Part shown: positions 8,278-16,407 of the stretch, one piece after another
Layout: each line of letters starts with the position of its first letter
How positions within the stretch are numbered: the first letter of the stretch is position 1
Source of the DNA: Alphaproteobacteria bacterium
GTDB lineage: Bacteria > Pseudomonadota > Alphaproteobacteria > TMED109
Assembly (NCBI GenBank): GCA_022825705.1
Contig: JAJDWH010000050.1
Location: 62,001 to 126,000, forward strand
Reading direction: 5' to 3'
Length of the DNA: 64,000 bases
Program-made: the position numbers and the translations under genes
Notes under the pieces: model-generated
Told to the model about the DNA's origin: nothing
The model's input: the letters and a program-made list of their open reading frames with translations, nothing else
Database searches by the model: none

Positions 8278-9638
8278 GCCGCCGCACCAGCACAGACGTC
8301 GTCGTGATCGGTGCCGGTCTCGCCGGCCTCAACGCGGCGCTGCACTTGCAGGAAGGTGGTGCGCGGGTGCAAGTCCTAGAGGCTCGTGACCAAGTCGGCG
8401 GCAGGGTGCACTCAATGCGCCGGCTGGGTCATTCGCAGGAAGCCGGCGGCACGTACATCGGCGCGGGCTACGACCGAATCACCTCTGTCTGCACGCGGGC
8501 TGGCGTCGAGCTGGTCGATGTCAGCCCGATGCTGGCGTTCTTCCGAGAGCAAGACCTGGTGCTGGGCAGCGAACTGATACGACAATCGGAATGGCCTGAG
8601 CATCCGCGCAATGTCTTCCCGGACACATTCAAGGATCAGATGCCCTGGACCCTGCATCGCACGCTGGCGATCCAGGACAATCCCCTACCCGGTCCTGAGC
8701 GATGGCTCGATCCCGAGTTCGCGGTGCACGACGCGTCAGTACGATCGTGGCTGATGGGGCTGGGACTAGATGAATCGGCTGTGCGACTTGCGTACGACCT
8801 GAATCCGAGTTTCGGAGATCATGCGGGCGACATTTCGGCGTTGCTCCTGTTCTTCCGAGCTGCATTCTCCATCGCCCAACGGCGGTCCGCTCCCGACGGC
8901 GTCCTCGGATACACGGTCAAGAACGGTGTGCAGCGAATTCCGGAAGCAATGGCGGGGCTCCTGGAGCGCGACGTTCATTTCGGAAAGATCGTGACCGCGA
9001 TCACCACCAACGGGCGCGGAGCAGAAGTTCACTGTGCGGGAGGCGCCGTGTACGTGGCGCCTCACGTCGTCTGCGCATTGCCGATCGGAGTGCTCCGTGA
9101 CCTATCAATCGACCCCGAACCGCGAGCTTCACAAGTTGAGGCAATTCGCTCCGTCGAATCGCAGCCGGTAACGCAAATGTACTTCGGGCACGCTTCTCCC
9201 TTCTGGAATGAGGACGGTCACGCGGCGAGCATCTTTACTGACGGGCCAGCCGGAATGCTTGCCGCCGCCCGCAACGGGGACCAACCGGAAGAAGTCACGA
9301 GCTTCACCGCCTGGATCATGGGGCCGAACGCGAAACGGATGGATCGCCTGCCGGAGCGCGAGGCGGCCAGCATCGTATTGGAGGCCATCGCACTGGCTCG
9401 ACCTGCTTCTGCGGGCAATCTCGAGTACCTGGGGCGCAAGGCGTGGGGCCGAGACCCGTATGCGCGTGGAGCCTGGGCCTATTACAAGCCCGGGCAAATT
9501 TCCCGTTTCGCCGCGAAGATGGGACAGGCGCACGGTCGAATCCAATTCTGCGGTGAACATCTGTCCCGTAACGCCAGGGGCATGGAAGGAGCCATGGAAT
9601 CAGGAGAAGGATCTGCGCGAGCTATCCTGACCAAGTAA
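8265..9638 (+). CDS. flavin-containing amine oxidase family protein
   Basis: FAD-dependent oxidase of 457 residues. It has an N-terminal dinucleotide fold VVVIGAGLAGLNAALHL (about 14-30), followed by LEARDQVGGRVHSMRRLGH, and a C-terminal FAD-contact block with QFCGEHLS and GAMESGEGSARAIL. The pattern GGTYIGAGYDRI resembles monoamine or putrescine oxidases more than classical protoporphyrinogen oxidase. Yet it overlaps hemH by 13 bases at the end of the heme operon, where a HemY/CgoX-type porphyrinogen oxidase would be expected. PPOX/CgoX and amine oxidases share this superfamily. Role in heme synthesis is an inference from context; substrate unknown. Confidence 0.75.
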   Translation: MVPLSRRTSTDVVVIGAGLAGLNAALHLQEGGARVQVLEARDQVGGRVHSMRRLGHSQEAGGTYIGAGYDRITSVCTRAGVELVDVSPMLAFFREQDLVLGSELIRQSEWPEHPRNVFPDTFKDQMPWTLHRTLAIQDNPLPGPERWLDPEFAVHDASVRSWLMGLGLDESAVRLAYDLNPSFGDHAGDISALLLFFRAAFSIAQRRSAPDGVLGYTVKNGVQRIPEAMAGLLERDVHFGKIVTAITTNGRGAEVHCAGGAVYVAPHVVCALPIGVLRDLSIDPEPRASQVEAIRSVESQPVTQMYFGHASPFWNEDGHAASIFTDGPAGMLAAARNGDQPEEVTSFTAWIMGPNAKRMDRLPEREAASIVLEAIALARPASAGNLEYLGRKAWGRDPYARGAWAYYKPGQISRFAAKMGQAHGRIQFCGEHLSRNARGMEGAMESGEGSARAILTK

Positions 9639-9640
9639 AC

Positions 9641-9655
9641 CGCCCTGTCAGGGCG
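9641..9655 (+). terminator. short hairpin after the heme operon
   Basis: The perfect inverted repeat CGCCCT-GTC-AGGGCG begins two bases after the amine oxidase stop. There is no U-tract behind it, so it is only a candidate transcription end or mRNA stabiliser. Confidence 0.35.
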
Positions 9656-9990
9656 CCTCGAGCGCTGGTCTTCAATGGGTGGCGTACCAGAGACCGCTTT
9701 GCAGGTGTTCAGACGCTCCGGGAGGGATTGACAAATGACGCGGTCGAACGAGCACTACGACGACTCAACGTTTGTCCATCGGCCCGACCCACGGGCGCGG
9801 TTTTGGCATTCGGTTACAATTGTTTCCAGCAATACCTTCAAGTTTGCGATACTTGTCGAAATTGACTTAACTTGTCGGCATAGTATCAGGTATGCACAGC
9901 GCCCTGAGCATAATTGATTTTCCGATGCTTACATGGCTAGAATAGATTGACTTGTAGCGGTCGGTGCGGACAATCAGGAGGAGGTTGAAC
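9656..9990. other. AT-rich leader upstream of first TonB receptor
   Basis: This is a noticeably AT-richer spacer of about 335 bp with no convincing gene. A 60-codon open frame at 9735 has no family features. The spacer ends with a good AGGAGG ribosome site before 9991. Repeated ACTTGTCG-like words are annotated separately. Confidence 0.5.
9851..9957. promoter_or_regulatory. repeated ACTTGTCG words upstream of TonB receptor
   Basis: ACTTGTCG occurs at 9851-9858 and 9870-9877 (19 bp apart), and a related ACTTGTAG at 9950-9957. The second and third copies are each preceded by ATTG (ATTGACTT). Such spaced direct repeats ahead of an outer-membrane receptor could be regulator sites. No regulator is identified. 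Confidence 0.25.
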
Positions 9991-12555
9991 ATGTCGGTGA
10001 TTCGGTTCCTGCGTGGCGCGTTGATGCTCGCTGCCTGCACAATCCCGCTTTCAGGATTTTCGCAGGACGAGGTAGCAACCGACCCCGACAGTGTCGCCCT
10101 GACGTTAGGCGACATCGTGGTGGTGGGTACTCGTGTCCGCGGCGTCGCAGCTGAGGATCTCGCTGTTCCGGTGGACGTCTACGACATTCAAGAGATCACG
10201 ACGACAGGCTCCGAAGACCTTACGGTTGCCCTCCAGAAGACGTCACCATCATTCAACTCCAAACGAAACGCCCTTGGTGACGGGGGACTCTTTCACACGG
10301 CGGCGCTGCGCGGGATGAGTGCAGACCACACGTTGGTGTTGGTCAACGGCAAGCGGCGTCACAGCATTTCCTTCCCGCGCCCGCTGGAAACAGCCGGCCA
10401 AGGGACTACCGGCGCGGACCTCCGTGCCATTCCGCTTGCTGCAATCGAGCGGATCGAAGTTCTGCGCGATGGCGCTGCAACCCAGTACGGTTCTGATGCC
10501 ATCGGCGGAGTCATCAACGTCGTGTTGAAGGAGAATGCCCTCGAATCCACCGCCAGCGCACGGGCCGGTGTTACCGCGGAAGGCGACGGACGGCATTTCG
10601 GCGCGTCCTCCAATGTCGGTATTGGGCTTGGCGAAAATGGGGTGCTCAACCTGACCGCTGAGGTTTACGATCAAGAGCGAATCGACCGCGCCTTCGACAC
10701 CAGTCACATTGACGTGGCTGCTCCACACGATCCGCCCATTGGACGAAAAATGGTCCTGGGCGAACCTGAACATGACATTCGGTCTCTGTTCCTTAACGCC
10801 GTCGCGCCCACGGGCAACGGCAGCGAGCTGTATGCGTTCGGCGGCTGGTCTTCGCGCAACGGCCGTTCGAGCGGCGCTTGGCGGGACCCCGTGTGGGCAG
10901 CGGAACGACTTGTTGGCCCGGTCTATCCGGACGGTTTTCTACCCTTCGAGGACTCGACATCCGAGGACCAGGCGATCGCGCTCGGCTACCGAACGTCCAT
11001 TGGCGCGTGGGACGCGGACGTGAGTTGGAGCTTCGGTGCCAACACTTTCGATTTCGGTGCCACCGACAGTATCAATTCGTCATGGGCGGCCGATTGGCTG
11101 CAGCGCGAACTGGACGGCGGGCGCAGCCTTGCTGACATCGCGTTCGATGAGGTTCGCGCGAATGCGGGCCCGGCATCGGGAGACAGCGGCGGCACGAAAC
11201 TCGAGAACTGGTCAATAGATCTGGACGTAGCCGGGCAAATTGATCTCGGCGGAAGCGCGGTGGAAGCAGCCTTCGGCGCCGAGTATCGGCAGGAGCAGTT
11301 TGGCATCCGGGCCGGTGATTTCGTGTCGTGGGGCTGTGGTCTGCCCGACAATGCCGACATCCAGCCTACCCCTCCGCCGAGACGGGCCATCATCATCGCT
11401 GACGACGGGACGATCGGTCAGTTGGATCGGCTCGCCACCTGCGGTCATCAGGGCTACCCCGGCTATTCCCCGGTAAACGCGCGATTCAGTGCCCGGGATC
11501 GCGACAGCCAGGCGCTGTGGGCGGACTTCCGGCACGATATTTCGGCCGATTGGAATGTCGAAGCCGCAACCCGATTCGAACGTTATGAAGGTGCTGGCAG
11601 CAACATCACCGGGATGGTTGGAAGCCGGATTGACTTGAATCCCTCAGTTTCCTTGCGAGCGACTGCCTCGACAGGATTCCGGGCTCCGAGCCTGCCTCAA
11701 CTGGGGTTCAACACGATTGTGTTTTCCGGCGACTCGGCTGGCGGCCTGTCGGTTACATCGCATCTGGAGGACGGCGCGGCATTCGAGTTCTTTGGCGAAG
11801 GCTCACCAGACCTCCAGCACGAGACCTCGCGCAACCTGAGCTTCGGAGCGGTATGGACACCGTCCCCGGATCTTACGATCTCGGCCGACGTATATCGTAT
11901 TGACATCCGTGACCGAATCACTCTGGTCAAACATGATCCGGACTGCGCCGCCGCTGATGCGGCTGCCTGCGGACGTCTCGCCGCCGAGCGAGGAATCCAG
12001 CACATCACGAACATTCAGTTTTTTGCCAACGCGGTGGATACCACGACGTCTGGCCTTGACATTGTCGCCAGCCGGGACTGGCCGTTCATGGAGGGTCTGT
12101 TCACGCTCACCGGCACCCTGCACTTCAATGAAACCGATATCGACAAAGAAATCGAATCCATTTCTTCGTCGACAAGGTCCTATATTGAAGAAGGTACGCC
12201 GCGGCAACGGCACCGAATTTCCGGCAGTTGGACCGACGACGACATGCTGGAACTGAATCTCGGAGTCAACTACTTCGGCAAGGCTTCTCCTCAGTGGTTG
12301 CTCGGTGACCCGAATTGTCCGGGTGAAATCAGTCCAGCCTGGATCGCAGACGCCTCGGTGCGCTGGCGACTGGCAGACGGGATGCGGTTGACTGTTGGTG
12401 TTGACAACCTGCTGGACCAATATCCGGACCAGGTTAACCAAGCCTGCTCGGATCTCCTGAACGGAATACTGGGCTGGGGAATTCTGTACAACCCCGATGC
12501 AACCTACGGATTGTCGGGACAGATTTGGTACACGCGCCTCGACGCTACATTCTGA
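9991..12555 (+). CDS. TonB-dependent outer-membrane receptor
   Basis: A 22-strand barrel receptor of 854 residues. A signal peptide (MSVIRFLRGALMLAACTIPL...FSQ) is followed by a TonB-box-like stretch LGDIVVVGTRV. The plug domain contains LRGMSADHTLVLVNGKRRH and IEVLRDGAATQYGSDAIGGV, and the barrel ends in phenylalanine as expected for BAM assembly. The ATG at 9991 has an ideal AGGAGG site and begins the signal peptide, so a start nine codons upstream is rejected. Cysteine pairs in extracellular-type regions (WGCGLPDNADI / ATCGHQGYPG and DPDCAAADAAACG) may form disulfides. Ligand unknown. It is convergent with a second receptor of the same subfamily. Confidence 0.93.
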   Translation: MSVIRFLRGALMLAACTIPLSGFSQDEVATDPDSVALTLGDIVVVGTRVRGVAAEDLAVPVDVYDIQEITTTGSEDLTVALQKTSPSFNSKRNALGDGGLFHTAALRGMSADHTLVLVNGKRRHSISFPRPLETAGQGTTGADLRAIPLAAIERIEVLRDGAATQYGSDAIGGVINVVLKENALESTASARAGVTAEGDGRHFGASSNVGIGLGENGVLNLTAEVYDQERIDRAFDTSHIDVAAPHDPPIGRKMVLGEPEHDIRSLFLNAVAPTGNGSELYAFGGWSSRNGRSSGAWRDPVWAAERLVGPVYPDGFLPFEDSTSEDQAIALGYRTSIGAWDADVSWSFGANTFDFGATDSINSSWAADWLQRELDGGRSLADIAFDEVRANAGPASGDSGGTKLENWSIDLDVAGQIDLGGSAVEAAFGAEYRQEQFGIRAGDFVSWGCGLPDNADIQPTPPPRRAIIIADDGTIGQLDRLATCGHQGYPGYSPVNARFSARDRDSQALWADFRHDISADWNVEAATRFERYEGAGSNITGMVGSRIDLNPSVSLRATASTGFRAPSLPQLGFNTIVFSGDSAGGLSVTSHLEDGAAFEFFGEGSPDLQHETSRNLSFGAVWTPSPDLTISADVYRIDIRDRITLVKHDPDCAAADAAACGRLAAERGIQHITNIQFFANAVDTTTSGLDIVASRDWPFMEGLFTLTGTLHFNETDIDKEIESISSSTRSYIEEGTPRQRHRISGSWTDDDMLELNLGVNYFGKASPQWLLGDPNCPGEISPAWIADASVRWRLADGMRLTVGVDNLLDQYPDQVNQACSDLLNGILGWGILYNPDATYGLSGQIWYTRLDATF

Positions 12556-13059
12556 CCCACGGCGTTCGCGCGACGCTGTAGCAGAAGTTGCGCCCTTGAG
12601 CGAGAGGGCAGATCAACGTCCTGTGAGCGGCCGCCCTGCTGGGGGAGACGCCGTGACGGCTTGATGCAAGTCGACATCGGTCGACGGGATGGAGCGTCCG
12701 AAGGCCAATCGACATCGGCTCGCGGAGCAATCGGTCCCTGCGCACCCCATGCTGCCGGTGCGGTCAGGACTCTGCCGGGATGACAGCACAGTCCGCTGCA
12801 ACTATGGCGGAATGGTCCGTCTGCACACGCGCAGAATGTCTGGCAAGGTCGCGACGTTTCAGTGTCGTGCCGGGAAAGATAAGCATCAACGGCGGCGTGC
12901 CGCCAATCGTTTCGAGCCGCCAGGAACTTTGTGTGGATGCCCATGCGGCGCCAAGCGCCTCGCCGTCGCCGGGCTGCAGATCAACGTTGTCAGGTTGTCA
13001 GCCGACTGGGAGCGGCATTCGCGTAGCCGCTCCCAACCAGTTTGTACGCCGTATCCCCG
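12556..13059. other. intergenic between convergent TonB receptors
   Basis: A 504-bp spacer between the 3' ends of two convergent genes. Weak open frames on both strands lack family features and a plausible ribosome site. It contains the GTCGAC-ATCG-GTCGAC repeat at 12670-12685 and a strong hairpin at 13007-13035 (separate entry). It is unusually long for a convergent spacer, so a small RNA or decayed gene cannot be excluded. Confidence 0.45.
13007..13035 (-). terminator. strong hairpin behind the minus-strand TonB receptor
   Basis: TGGGAGCGGC (13007-13016) pairs perfectly with GCCGCTCCCA (13026-13035) across a nine-base loop, 25 bp past the receptor stop. No U-run follows on either strand, so it is a candidate bidirectional or Rho-assisted end. 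Confidence 0.45.
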
Positions 13060-15531
13060 CTAGAACGCGTACTGCGCCCGGACATACCACGAGCCGCCCT
13101 CATAGTTGGGTGCTGCGCGGCGGGGATAGGGCAATCCGTTGCCATATCGATTCGCGTACCTGTCGGCGTCGACCCGGTCGATGTACTCGTCAAAGATGTT
13201 CGACGCGCCCGCAACCAGCCTCAGCGTGTCGCTCAGTTGGTAGCCGAGTTCGACGTCAACAAACACGACCGGATCGATCGGCGACGACGTTCCGTCGATG
13301 ATGCTGCCTCTGTCCACGTCATAATGTTTGCCGAAGTAGTTGGCCCGGACCAGGAAATCCCAGCCGCCAAACGTCGTATTGATGCCGGCCACAAGCCGGT
13401 GTTTCGGGTAGCTGTTTTCGATTCTCGCTACCTGGTTGTCGTTCACCAGCTGCTGGCCGCTGATTTCATCCTGGCCCACCACCTCGACTTCATTGTAGTT
13501 GTAGGCGAACGTCACATTCGACCGTACGTCGCCGTTCCAGTTGATCTCCTTGGTCAGCACCAAGTCGAGCCCGGAGGAACGAACGTCCAGCACGTTCGTG
13601 AAGAATGATGCTCCGGCGAACCTGGTTGCAGCTGCAATGTCCTGTGTGGGGTTGCCGTTGGAATCCGTGTGAACGCCGGCGGGCGTCACCTTGTAGATCC
13701 GGTCTTCCACGTCAATGCGGTAGAGGTCGGCTGTTACGTTGCCTAGCGCACCCAACTGGAAGCCCGCCCCCACCGTAAAGTTGACCGATTCTTCCTCCTT
13801 GAGCGGCCCACCGCCCTGCGCAACGGCAGCATCGCTGCCAGGCCGGACGTCTCCCAGCACACAGTCACCGATGAATCCGGCCCCAGCCTCCGGACAATCG
13901 AACGTGGTGGTTTCCCGCTGGAAGTTCGACTGTCCCGGAGTGGGAGCATGGAACCCGGTGGAAACGGACCCTCGTAGGACCACGTTGTCAGTCGCATCGA
14001 AACGAGCTGCGGCCTTGCCGATCAGAACGTCTCCAAAATCCGAGTAATCTTCATAACGAAGCGCATACTGCAAGAACAACCGGTCAGTCGCGTCTTGTTC
14101 CAATTCCGCGTACAAACCGATGTTGTCCCGTGACCACGAACCTGAGTCTTCCGGCGTAAAGCCTTTCATGCCAGCTGGAGAAGTCCCAACGCCTCCTCCC
14201 GGGTACTCACCTTGAAAGGAATCGGGTTCGCCCTGGCGCAACCGCCAGGTCTCTTCGCGCCATTCCGCGCCGAAAGCAAGGTGCAGGTTGTCCGTCAATA
14301 GCTTCGTGAAGTCCGCGTTGAGGTTGGTCTCCTGCTGCCCGAACGCACCGATGTAGAACGACCGCTTCCCGATGTCGTCCGGTTCGGGATCGATCGCGTA
14401 GCTCACCGCGTTGTGCAGGTAGTGATCAAGCTCGTTGGAACCAAGCGCTACGCTCACATCATACGAAATGTCATTGGCAAGCAGACCGCGCAACCCCCCG
14501 ACCATGCTGTAGTCCAGCTGCTCTCCATCCAGGTAGGGCGTATATCCGGTATCCAGTACCGGTCCTTCATAGCCGCGTTCCGCCAGCCAGAGGGTTCGCG
14601 TCGGATGGTCGGGAGGACGGTAGAAGAACCGGAACCGTCCTGTAGTGCTGGCATAGTTGCCGAACAGATAGGCTTCTGAACTCTCGGATATATCATACCC
14701 GGAATTGAAGAAAAACAGGATGTTCCGCGTTTCTGGCCGGCCCCAACTCTGTGCCAGACCGTCGCCAAACGGTGAATCCGCACCGATGCCCATGACACCC
14801 TGATCGATCAATGCCTGCGCGTCCGGGCGCTGGAACCCGCGCGAAAGACCCTCGTTGTCCGAATAGTCGAGGCTGACATTGGCGAAGCCGTTGGCCCCAA
14901 GGGGGATTCCCACATTGCTTTCGAACCTGGTGCTTGCTTCTCCTTCAAAGAATTGCCCGTACTGAAGCCGGGTTTCGCCACCGTCAGCTGCATCCTTCAA
15001 ACGGAAGTTGATGACGCCCGCGATCGCGTCCGCCCCGTACTGTGCGGAAGCTCCATCTCGGAGAACTTCGACGCTGGACGCGGCGATCGGTGGGATCATG
15101 CCGATGTTGGGTCCTTGGGCACCGGTACCTGCGGCCGGAGCAAACTGTGCGATCACGGAGGAACGGTGACGCCGTTTCCCATTGACCATCAGCAAGATTT
15201 GGTCCTGCGCCATGCCGCGTAAGGACACAGGTCTCGAGAAACTGTCGGAGTCCCCGGACGCGGTGGTGGCATTAAACGACGGGACTGTTGCCTGCAGGTT
15301 GTCCGTGGCGTCAGCAGTGTTGCCACCCCGGATGAATTGCTCGATAGGTATCACGTCGACCGGAACAGGTGAATCCGTGACGGATCGGGGCTGCTGTCGC
15401 CGAGACCCGACGACGACAACTTCTTCAAGTGCCGTCAAGCCATCATCCTCAGCGGACGCCCCGGGAACCAAAAGCGTCGAAGCGAAAATGCTTGCCAACA
15501 CGATGCGACACACGAAATACTTGTTGCGCAT
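13060..15531 (-). CDS. TonB-dependent outer-membrane receptor
   Basis: An 823-residue receptor related to the convergent neighbour. It has a signal peptide (MRNKYFVCRIVLASIFASTL...ASA) and a TonB-box-like ALEEVVVVGSR. The plug has LRGMAQDQILLMVNGKRRHR and SVEVLRDGASAQYGADAIAG, and the barrel ends in RAQYAF. Unlike its neighbour it has few cysteines. The ATG at 15531 begins the signal peptide, and a TTTACA-17-TATGGT promoter candidate lies just upstream. The pair probably imports related but distinct ligands (siderophore, heme, glycan or cobalamin); the sequence alone does not say which. The heme operon next door makes heme uptake tempting but unsupported. Confidence 0.93.
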   Translation of the reverse strand: MRNKYFVCRIVLASIFASTLLVPGASAEDDGLTALEEVVVVGSRRQQPRSVTDSPVPVDVIPIEQFIRGGNTADATDNLQATVPSFNATTASGDSDSFSRPVSLRGMAQDQILLMVNGKRRHRSSVIAQFAPAAGTGAQGPNIGMIPPIAASSVEVLRDGASAQYGADAIAGVINFRLKDAADGGETRLQYGQFFEGEASTRFESNVGIPLGANGFANVSLDYSDNEGLSRGFQRPDAQALIDQGVMGIGADSPFGDGLAQSWGRPETRNILFFFNSGYDISESSEAYLFGNYASTTGRFRFFYRPPDHPTRTLWLAERGYEGPVLDTGYTPYLDGEQLDYSMVGGLRGLLANDISYDVSVALGSNELDHYLHNAVSYAIDPEPDDIGKRSFYIGAFGQQETNLNADFTKLLTDNLHLAFGAEWREETWRLRQGEPDSFQGEYPGGGVGTSPAGMKGFTPEDSGSWSRDNIGLYAELEQDATDRLFLQYALRYEDYSDFGDVLIGKAAARFDATDNVVLRGSVSTGFHAPTPGQSNFQRETTTFDCPEAGAGFIGDCVLGDVRPGSDAAVAQGGGPLKEEESVNFTVGAGFQLGALGNVTADLYRIDVEDRIYKVTPAGVHTDSNGNPTQDIAAATRFAGASFFTNVLDVRSSGLDLVLTKEINWNGDVRSNVTFAYNYNEVEVVGQDEISGQQLVNDNQVARIENSYPKHRLVAGINTTFGGWDFLVRANYFGKHYDVDRGSIIDGTSSPIDPVVFVDVELGYQLSDTLRLVAGASNIFDEYIDRVDADRYANRYGNGLPYPRRAAPNYEGGSWYVRAQYAF

Positions 15532-15572
15532 GGCAGCGACCCCACGGTTCCAACATCGGCGGAAGAAACTTG

Positions 15573-15601
15573 ACCATAAGAAATTCGCTAACCGATGTAA
15601 A
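15573..15601 (-). promoter_or_regulatory. sigma-70-like promoter of the minus-strand TonB receptor
   Basis: On the minus strand TTTACA (15601-15596) and TATGGT (15578-15573) are separated by 17 bases, matching the -35/-10 consensus at 5/6 and 4/6. This places transcription start about 35 bases before the ATG at 15531. Confidence 0.4.
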
Positions 15602-16407
15602 CGTAAACTGATTGATCAACATTCTGAGCAAATTGAATCAAATACGCGTCTATCCAAGCGCACGTTTGTCACGCCGTGGGCAGCGGATCTGCGCCGCGCC
15701 GATCCTTCACCATCCACATTTCTGTCGCTGGCAGGTCGTCTATTTTCGGTATTTCGGACAAGCCTCCACTCTCATCCACACCGATTAACGCGACTGCCGC
15801 AATACCGGTCCATCTCGTCTTTGCTAGAACCGCAAGAGTAGGTACTTCTTCTACTAACTTTCAATGACTTCTGGTGTCGTTTACGAGCTATTGACAATAA
15901 TTGCTAGCAAGAAGACGTTGTGATCAATCCGGCGTACCGAACATCCATCCAACATGCGCAATTCTCTTGGCGGCACGCCATGAGATGCCACGCATCACTT
16001 TCGCCGCGCGTGAGGATTGTTTTCGACGTGCAGCGACAGCTGCGCGCTTGCCTTGAGTGCCACCAAGACTGCCTCAGAATTGCAGCGGCCGACGACAACG
16101 CTGGCAACTTGCTCAGGAAAGAAGCCAACGCAGACAAATAACCGCAGCGATGCCGGCTGCACGAGAATATCGTGCCGTGCTGTCAAACCTGCCGGAACCA
16201 CGGATACCGCTATCGCCCTTTGTTCGGGAATTAGCGAGATCAACACGGACAGTTGAACGCATCTGCGTTCCAGCCTTCGGCTAGGTCCTTCGACTGCCAA
16301 TTTTTCCGACCCGTACCGAGCGCGGCGCGGATCGGCGACCTGCTCGCCGACTGCTTCATATCCGGGTAGATGTGCATAATTCGGAACGCTACTGAGGAGC
16401 AACTCCG
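15602..16407. other. long intergenic region before iorA
   Basis: About 800 bp with no gene I can support. It is AT-richer near 15600-15660 and 15830-15910. The palindrome TTGCTAGCAA lies at 15901-15910, just after TTGACA (15891-15896), but no -10 follows at the right distance. Minus-strand open frames around 15904-16402 lack recognisable motifs. Its end provides the GAGGAG ribosome site of iorA. Confidence 0.45.

Noticed and set aside
8265..9638. Naming the flavoprotein hemY/cgoX
   Set aside because: Context suggests it, but the visible motifs are of the amine oxidase branch; kept as a hypothesis only.
15904..16402. Minus-strand open frames upstream of iorA
   Set aside because: Different frames of similar length overlap, none with a ribosome site or family pattern.
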